Assembly: GCA_963978545.1 (NCBI GenBank)
Contig: OZ021725.1
Span: 84,304,305-84,368,304, forward strand
DNA: 64,000 bases
Reading direction: 5' to 3'
From: Linyphia triangularis
Taxonomy: Eukaryota > Arthropoda > Arachnida > Araneae > Linyphiidae
A program made the position numbers and the translations under genes. Position 1 is the first letter of the stretch, and every line of letters starts with the position of its first letter. Shown piece by piece: positions 57,485 through 64,000 of this stretch. The notes under the pieces are model-generated. The model had not been told where the DNA came from. It worked only from the letters and a program-made list of their open reading frames with translations, and searched no databases.

Positions 57485-59052
57485 TTAGTAGTCCGAGAGG
57501 CAACTGCAAGTTTTGGACCCCATCGAACTTTACTCTGAAACTCATATGGAATGTAGAATTATGATAGCTGACCACTCATCGCTTGATCTGCCGAAGCGCA
57601 TTCGGTCGGAAGTGTCCGAAAAGCGTGACCGCAAGTGAATTTTTTTGGATACGACATCGAACATCACTCTGAAATTCACAGAGAATGAAGAGAATTACCT
57701 ACAGAGTAAGAATCACTAGGTCTGTCGAAACGCATTTGGCCAGAATTGTCCGGCGGACAAATCAAGTGCAATTTTTGTGTACCAAAATACGTTATCGAAG
57801 ATCACTCTGAAATTCACAGAGAATGAAGAGAATTATCTACCGAGTAAAAATCACTAGGTCTGCCAAAACGCATTTGGCCGGAACTGTCCGGCAGACTAAT
57901 CCGTAAGTGCAGTTTTTGGGTACAGTAAGCAAAAAAAAAAATCCGAGCGATGGCTCTTTCTTCGGTTTTAATTATCGTAGAATCTTGCTGTTTGCTTCAA
58001 ATGGTTTTGCTTAGGATTTTCGACATGTTTCGTAATAATTTTTTTTCTTATGGGGTTGTAATTATGGCACTAAGTAAATTTTACTGTATCTTTGAAAATT
58101 TCAATACGAACTTTATTTTTTATGTTTTCATTCGATTTAGAACACTTCGTTTACACTAAGAGCAATATTCAGTTCATTATGTTGAGAAACACTTTACTTA
58201 TGAGCTAACATGTTTTGGCCGATCTTCAGGGCAAATCTCAATATTAAGAGAAGCATATTTTCAATCTCTTACTTTAAAGTAGGGAAGAATCGAAATTTTG
58301 CGTGCTTCAAGACGGTGCGGCATGTTTTAGGATGTCATAAAAAATGCTTTTATTAGTCTAAAATTACACACAAACTACTTGAATTTACAGTGTCATGTTT
58401 AACAACAGATTAATACAGAATCATCAAAATATCTAAAAAGTAACATAATTTTTAAAAAAGGGTAAAGATGTGCCAACTTCGGAAGAAATAAATTAAATAT
58501 TGGGAATTACAGGGTGGCCAGCATAAAAGAGGCCCCAGATTATTTTCAAAACATAAGTTCGGAGTTATGTTTAACAATCTGAAATCCTGGGCCGTCATCC
58601 AGTATAATTACAGAAATATAGCGTATACAACTGTTGATAATAAACTGATAAATACAAAATTTAGACATTTGCAACATTAGTTTTGCGTACTTTTCTCTTC
58701 ATTCTCTTTGTATTTCAGAGTGATGTTCGATGATGTGCTCTGGTACCCAAAAACTGCACTTTCAGATTGGTCAACCGGACAGTTCCGGCTAAATGTGAGT
58801 CGGCAGACCAAGTGATTCTTACTCGGTTGGCAATTCTCTTCATTCTCTGTGAATTTCAGAGTGATGTTAAATGACGTATTTTGATACCCAAAAATTGCAC
58901 TTCCAATCACGCTTTTTGGACACTTCTGGCCAAATGCGCTTCTGCAGGCCACGCGATTAATGGTCAGCTAGCATAACTCTACATTCCATATGAGTTTCAG
59001 AGTGTTGTTCGATGGTGTCCAAAACTTACAGTCGCCTCTCAGTCTATAGTCC
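57485..59052. mobile_element. Foldback element with internal ~138-bp repeats
   Basis: Outer inverted ends GAGAGGCAACTGCAAGTTTT (left) and the complement (right, to about 59050). Each arm holds several copies of a unit with CTCTGAAATTCACAGAGAAT and CGCATTTGGCCGGAA; on the left the copies are about 138 bp apart (57668 and 57805). The centre (57935-58680) is unrelated AT-rich DNA with no transposase seen. The frames at 57384-57575 and 58677-58952 are the arms. Confidence 0.7.
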
Positions 59053-59850
59053 AACAATCCAAACAAACAAAGCATGCAAAAAATGAAGTGTATTCCAAGC
59101 ATTTACCATCAAGTGAAAACTGGGACAAAGGGATTAAAATACTCGTTTGTATGTACTGATAAACTTATACTTTTGTATTAATTATATTGCAATAACTTTC
59201 TAACTAGTGTTATTGAAGTATTTTGAGGTTGCATTAAATTTAATATCCTACACTGACATTTTACTCATATTTTCCGATTACTTTGAAATGATTGTCACTG
59301 TGTGACCAAATCCATAGACCTGGCACTACATTTTTGTCGAACATATTTCCGTTCTTTGCATTAAAGATATGAATGAAGTTTCAGACAGATAAACAAATTT
59401 GACATTTCTTTCTTTTGAGTTAGTGCTTTTGAACTACCATTCACGAAAATTTTAAGAACTGAAAAATAATGTTTTTTTAAAAAGTTATTTTTAAGTTTGT
59501 CTAATCATCTTGCACTAATAATTCCTCCAGAGTTTCAGTAGTACATACTCTGCGAAGTTTTATAAAGTACACTTTATTGCGACAGGATAGAGACAACTTT
59601 GATCAGCGTCAGTTGATTAATTTCAAAATGTGTTAAAAGTATGGGCTCAATAAGATTGAAGGAGAGAAATTGAACACTATATACAAGATGTGAGTGTAAA
59701 GTTAAGCACGTCTAAGTTTAATGGGCAGTTATTCAGTGAAAACACACTGACTTTCAATTTCCTCTAGGTAGATAGCAGTATAGATGGATCCGAATTCATT
59801 TTAATTTGTATCAGTAATCTGATCTCAATTGAAATTCATCATTGAGGCGG
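59053..59850. other. Unassigned sequence
   Basis: No gene, RNA or repeat boundary recognised. Confidence 0.3.
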
Positions 59851-59854
59851 CATG

Positions 59855-60130
59855 TTGTTTTGCCAGGAACAGCGAATATTCATGTTGGAATGTTAATTTG
59901 CTCGCAAGTCATACTCTCGTGTCATTAAAGAATTTCGCAAGAAATATTCTGAGGAAGCATTACCCAATAATTCAAAGGTGACACGATTAGTTCACCAGAT
60001 AACAGGTGAACATCAGGACAACCGGATCAGTACCTGTCAAGAAAAGCCCTACATTTTGAGTGATGAAAAACTGAAAGAAGCTGAATTAATGTTTCAGCAT
60101 TCACCGAATAGTTCACACACTATTGTTGAA
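59855..60130 (+). pseudogene. Transposon HTH-domain fragment (DUF4817-like)
   Basis: The frames read RVIKEFRKKYSEEALPNNSK, VTRLVHQI, then YILSDEKLKEAELMFQHSPN. The order (RK-F, P-S, LV-KF-like, LTEEKL-like) resembles the helix-turn-helix domain found at the start of many arthropod transposon proteins. A frame break before 59900 and no catalytic part: a decayed fragment. Confidence 0.45.
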
Positions 60131-60207
60131 CTGAAAATGAATATCACAACAGCCATATTTAACATCATTACTGCAATGATCTCCAGAGTCAAACGAAATT
60201 TAGCAAA

Positions 60208-60820
60208 ACGAACGCACTATTCGCATCGATATAAATAAACAACTGGATAGATGCTCCATTGTCAATTCTAAGAGAAAAACTCGCCGGAGATTGCGAAGCT
60301 GGTGGGAAGATTAACCAATCACAGTTCACTTTTATAGTTGGATGGGAATGCGAAAAACCTTGTTAAGTGTAAGAGTATATATTTTTTTACACATTTTTAA
60401 TAATTAAGATAACGAACGCACTATTCGCATCGATATAAATAAACAACTGGATAGACTGTTCCATTGTCAATGCAAAGAGAAAAACTCGCCGGAGATTGCG
60501 AAGCTGGTGGGAAGATTAACCAATCACAGTTCACTTTTATAGTTGGATGGGAATGCGAAAAACCTTGTTAAGTGTAAGAGTATATATTTTTATGCACATT
60601 TTTAATAATTAAGCTAACGAACGCACTATTCGCATCGATATAAATAAACAACTGGATAGACTGTTCCATTGTCAATGCAAAGAGAAAAACTCGCCGGAGA
60701 TTGCGAAGCTGGTGGGAAGATTAACCAATCACAGTTCACTTTTATAGTTGGATGGGAATGCGAAAAACCTTGTTAAGTGTAAGAGTATATATTTTTTTGC
60801 ACATTTTTAATAATTAAGAT
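60208..60820. repeat. Three ~205-bp tandem units from MITE M
   Basis: Units start at ACGAACGCACTATTCG (60208, 60412, 60617) and contain ATAAACAACTGGATAGA and AAAACTCGCCGGAG. They are nearly identical to each other. Each corresponds to one half of the MITE at 34577-34911. Confidence 0.9.
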
Positions 60821-60966
60821 CTACTATTGACATTTCTGCTGTGTACAACCCAAAATTTTATTTTCAAACCTCGGCAATCCTTACTTTTTATCCCACCAAT
60901 GGCATCTGGCAACGGCTTCATTTTCCCGGCGTTAAGCAGTCTATCCAGTTGTTTATCTATATCGAT
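60226..60966. mobile_element. MITE family M copy 2, half triplicated
   Basis: Left end CATCGATATAAATAAACAAC, right end complement TTGTTTATCTATATCGATG (to about 60966). The segment 60821-60966 supplies the other half of the element. Relative to copy 1 it is inverted and expanded. Confidence 0.75.
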
Positions 60967-62462
60967 GACTATTCGTGAAAGATGATGACATTTCGAACAT
61001 TTATTGAAACACCTAAAGTTTGTCTGCTACAAAATAAAAGCCAACATTTCATCTAATCTCAGAGATAATTTACTTTAATTTAAGTTCTTAAACTGGCACT
61101 TTTATCGTCAGGTGGTAAAAAAAAAGATCTAAAGGTTTTTTACTTAAATATTTCATTGAACAAAAATTATTGAAATATATTAATGTTTTAAGAATTTATG
61201 GCCAAAAAAGTATTTTTTTCTTTTAATTAACTTGTCGATTCTTTGATCTCATTTAAATTCCAACCACACCATTATTTTAAATCTAAATATGGTATAATAT
61301 TATGGGGTTGCCATTGAAATAGTTAAAATTCATGACGGTATAAAGGGTGAAAAATGGATCGTCACAAAGAAACGTCAACCAGAAATAATATTTAAGATAA
61401 GCACAATCATTCAAAGTTATTAAGGCAAATATTTAATATTTTGATGCGATTCAAAAATAGGGTAAATATAATGTTTCTAACATATCTTAATAACTTTAAT
61501 GGTGTTAGCGTAGTATTAAATATTAATTATTTTCAAAACAATTTTATATTTAAGATGTTTTTATGGTATAGAAACTTTCCAACTCCCCCTTATTTTCATC
61601 TGAAAAGAAAAGAGAAATACAACATTTAACTTTACCAAACAGCTCCACCTTGTAAAACTTGCCATTTAGTAAAATATACGCCAAGGCTTTTTGACTTACT
61701 GCTACGATTGCTACGATTTTTGCTTCTAATTAATATATACAAGCATTATCTTCAATAATTTGGTCATAATTAAATAACTATATTAAAATCGTCATCATTG
61801 AAAACTCATTTCTGAATTTTTTAAGCTTAATTTAAACAAAAAAGGTCTTTGAAACTGTTTAATAGAAATATGTACAAAAAAAAAGAACATATAGCAGGAT
61901 TCCATTTCCTAAAGAAATATGAACTATATTTTTCATTAGACTAACAAAAAAAATTCTCATTTAGTTTTAATTGAATAAAGTTGAGAAATTTTTATTGAAA
62001 TCATCAAACCTAATATATATAACTTAACACCAATATAATTATAACATGAAATCGTTTATACCTAATATTATACTTTCAAAATGTTGGCGTTTGCTTTGTT
62101 GTTGCATATTTTCAACTATTTTTGATGGTATACATATTTTTTTATTTTATCGATAATGATGTCCTTAAGAGATATTATATTCTTTAAAAATGTGCTAAGA
62201 GAAATAAAAATAATCTTTCACTGCATTATTTTTCTTTAGTTTTTTAATTATTACTTGACAGGAAATAAATTTACAATGTTCATAAATTTATATGACTTGC
62301 ATTTTTCAATGAATTGTTCGATGATTTAACTGAAAGTGTTTCAATCTCTATCAGTCTTTGTATTCTTCATAAAGCAAAATCCCAGCCGAAACTGTTTTGT
62401 TCTTTTTCTATTCCGTCGTTTGTTGTCCTGGAGTTACTCTTCAACCAACGTATTCCATCATT

Positions 62463-62495
<33 letters not shown>
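60967..62495. other. AT-rich interval, no gene recognised
   Basis: Ends in a T run (62464-62494) directly beside the stop codon of protease D. Short frames at 61441-61629 and 62314-62624 are not supported as genes. Confidence 0.4.
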
Positions 62496-62496
<1 letters not shown>

Positions 62497-62684
62497 CATT
62501 CCCACCAATTTTTTTCATATCCTCCATTTCGGATGAACTGTTGAATCCACGGAAGATGGGCGTACACTTTGGTGTACACTCCTGTAACTCCAGGCATCCC
62601 GCATTCGAAGCCATACGAAACTAAGCCTACAACTTCGTACTGACCTGCGTGGTTTCGTGACATCACTGGACCTCCAGAATCACC
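62496..62684 (-). CDS. Serine protease D, last exon (partial, inverted copy)
   Basis: On the minus strand, acceptor TTCCAG then GDSGGPVMSRNHAGQYEVVG, VSYGFECGMPGVTGVYTKVY, AHLPWIQQF, and a short tail IRNGGYEKNWWE before TGA (62496-62498). It differs from protease C by one residue over the first 50. Intron sequence upstream of the acceptor also matches C's. The tail diverges completely after the WIQQF helix. Earlier exons would lie beyond 64000, since C's intron here is 2.5 kb. It may be functional or a lone duplicated exon. Confidence 0.8.
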
Positions 62685-63815
62685 CTGGAATTCATATTAA
62701 TAGCTCTTATATTTTATATTTTCAACCTTATCATGAACTATAAAATTTTTATCATAAAACACTTTTCTATCACCTAATATAATATTGGAAGTCAGTCTCT
62801 TCCTGTCGTACAGTCGATTAACTTTTTTTAATTTAATTTTTAAATTAACTGTTTACTGTCTACTTTGTAATAAGAAACCCAACCATGTAATTTGAAAGTT
62901 ATATTTGAACTTGTGTAACATTCGTGTGTTTTACCATAATTATTTGGATAATAACTATATCTATTATTCTTTCATGAACTTTCATGAACTTCAAGGACTT
63001 GAAATAACCCTTTTTTATTTAAACTAAAATAACCTCTGTTTAATTAAATATTACCCTTTTTAATGTCGAGAAATTGCGAAAAAATATCAAGTATAAATAT
63101 AGAAAAGTGGTGAACTTCCCAGATAAAAGAAATCGAAATAATAGGTTTGAAATGTTAAATAATTCATTAGTTTTTGAAAAAAAAAAAAATTTTGCTGAAA
63201 TAATTATTGCGTCGGTTGTTATGTGGTAACAGATTTATTTATCTTTATCACTTTATCATACTTGATGTGATTATAGAACAGTTTAGTTTTGAATATTTCC
63301 GGCCCGTACAATGACTATGTTCTTAAACGCTGAGTAAATATGTCAAGATGTTTTGTATAAAATGCTTGTTGTGATCCACAGACATCTTAATATCTAACAT
63401 GGAATATTTTTATTGATCCAAAAACTATAGCCTAACTGTTAAATAACATTTTAAGAAGACATCCAAACTTCATTTTTGAACAACAAAGACTTGAAGAAAA
63501 ACTCTAAGCATCACTGTATTCCACCTTTATGCTATTAGTGGTGAAAACGAGTGTGGTGTTAAGAGAAGCACGGTCATAAGTGACAATCGACTGAGACATT
63601 TCGAACTGAGTAGACTCAAACTAATCCAAATACATGAATTAAACTTCGTTTTGGAATGCCCCCAATCACTCTTACGATCGTTTTCTGTATGATGGTCGAT
63701 TGTTAACATTCCTTCAAATTGCTCATGTTCTGTAACTTATACACTTAAACCTAGAGTTAAAATTATAGTACCAATTTAAAAAGAAATAATTACTTATTTA
63801 AGGGGAACTACTTGT
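62685..63815. other. Putative last intron of protease D
   Basis: The first 60 bases upstream of the acceptor resemble the corresponding intron of protease C. No exon 6-like sequence appears before the window ends. The frame at 63527-63709 has no domain. Confidence 0.4.
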
Positions 63816-64000
63816 AAGGATCATTCCCTATACTCGCTATGTTACAATCTTCTTATACAGTTCGTTTTAGAAACTACTCTGTGTAAAATCTTGAAATTAG
63901 GTAAGTAGGTGCGAAAGTGATCACTTAATGAAATGACATAAATTAAAGAATCGAAAATAGTGTCTAATGTATTTAATTTTATAAAGGAAAAATAAAAAAA
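63816..64000. mobile_element. MITE family Y copy 3, cut by window end
   Basis: Begins AAGGATCATTCCCTATACTC like copy 1 at 15301 and continues with GTAAGTAGGTGCGAAAGTGA; the other arm is outside the window. Confidence 0.75.

Noticed and set aside
58677..58952. 91-residue repetitive protein
   Set aside because: It is the right arm of the foldback element at 57485-59052, with the same repeats in the left arm.

Overview
This window is AT-rich eukaryotic DNA. The reasons are spliced genes with consensus GT/AG junctions and matching intron phases, long introns, tRNA-derived SINEs with target-site duplications, Tc1/mariner, pogo, piggyBac and hAT remnants, and a solo LTR. There is no bacterial-style gene packing. 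The secreted trypsin-fold proteases recall the clotting-type proteases of chelicerates, and the repeat load suits an arachnid (probably a spider). That assignment is inference; an arthropod is all I would defend firmly.

The main genic content is a local cluster of secreted serine proteases. (A) 2105-2263 (+) is the last exon of a protease whose other exons lie outside the window or were not found. (B) 5131-14945 (+) is a protease pseudogene: exons 1 and 2 are recognisable, exon 2 is split by a SINE, exon 3 is frameshifted, exons 4 and 5 (catalytic His and Asp) are deleted, exon 6 is decayed, and exon 7 reads GGSGGP in place of GDSGGP. (C) 42177-56275 (+) is an apparently intact seven-exon paralogue of 363 residues, built here by matching splice phases and by comparison with B. 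(D) 62496-62684 (-) is a nearly identical inverted copy of C's last exon; the rest of that gene would lie beyond 64000. B and C share a recognisable TATA region, first exon and signal-peptide exon, so they arose by duplication.

The other long reading frame is at 17697-19135 (-), about 480 codons, intronless and unrecognised, with no in-frame ATG at its 5' end. Beside it (16095-17236) is a cluster of seven copies of a 14-base GC-rich motif.

From about 21.1 to 31.7 kb the window is a pile of nested mobile DNA. A solo LTR (22801-23743) carries twenty 26-bp repeats just upstream of its TATA box. Next to it a foldback (Q) contains a Tc1-like element, which contains an element P, which contains a SINE, which contains a 3.4-kb element with about 340-bp terminal inverted repeats. 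That innermost element holds a decayed ORF with a FEN/PIN-like nuclease signature. An inverted copy of P at 21305-22483 preserves the SINE without the 3.4-kb element, so filled and empty sites can be compared directly.

The rest (31.7-42 kb, 57-62 kb, and the introns) holds SINEs, MITEs and foldbacks, with no further convincing gene. One SINE has become a nine-unit tandem array (38440-39811) enclosed by a single 11-bp target-site duplication. All family assignments come from reading the sequence; no database search was possible.
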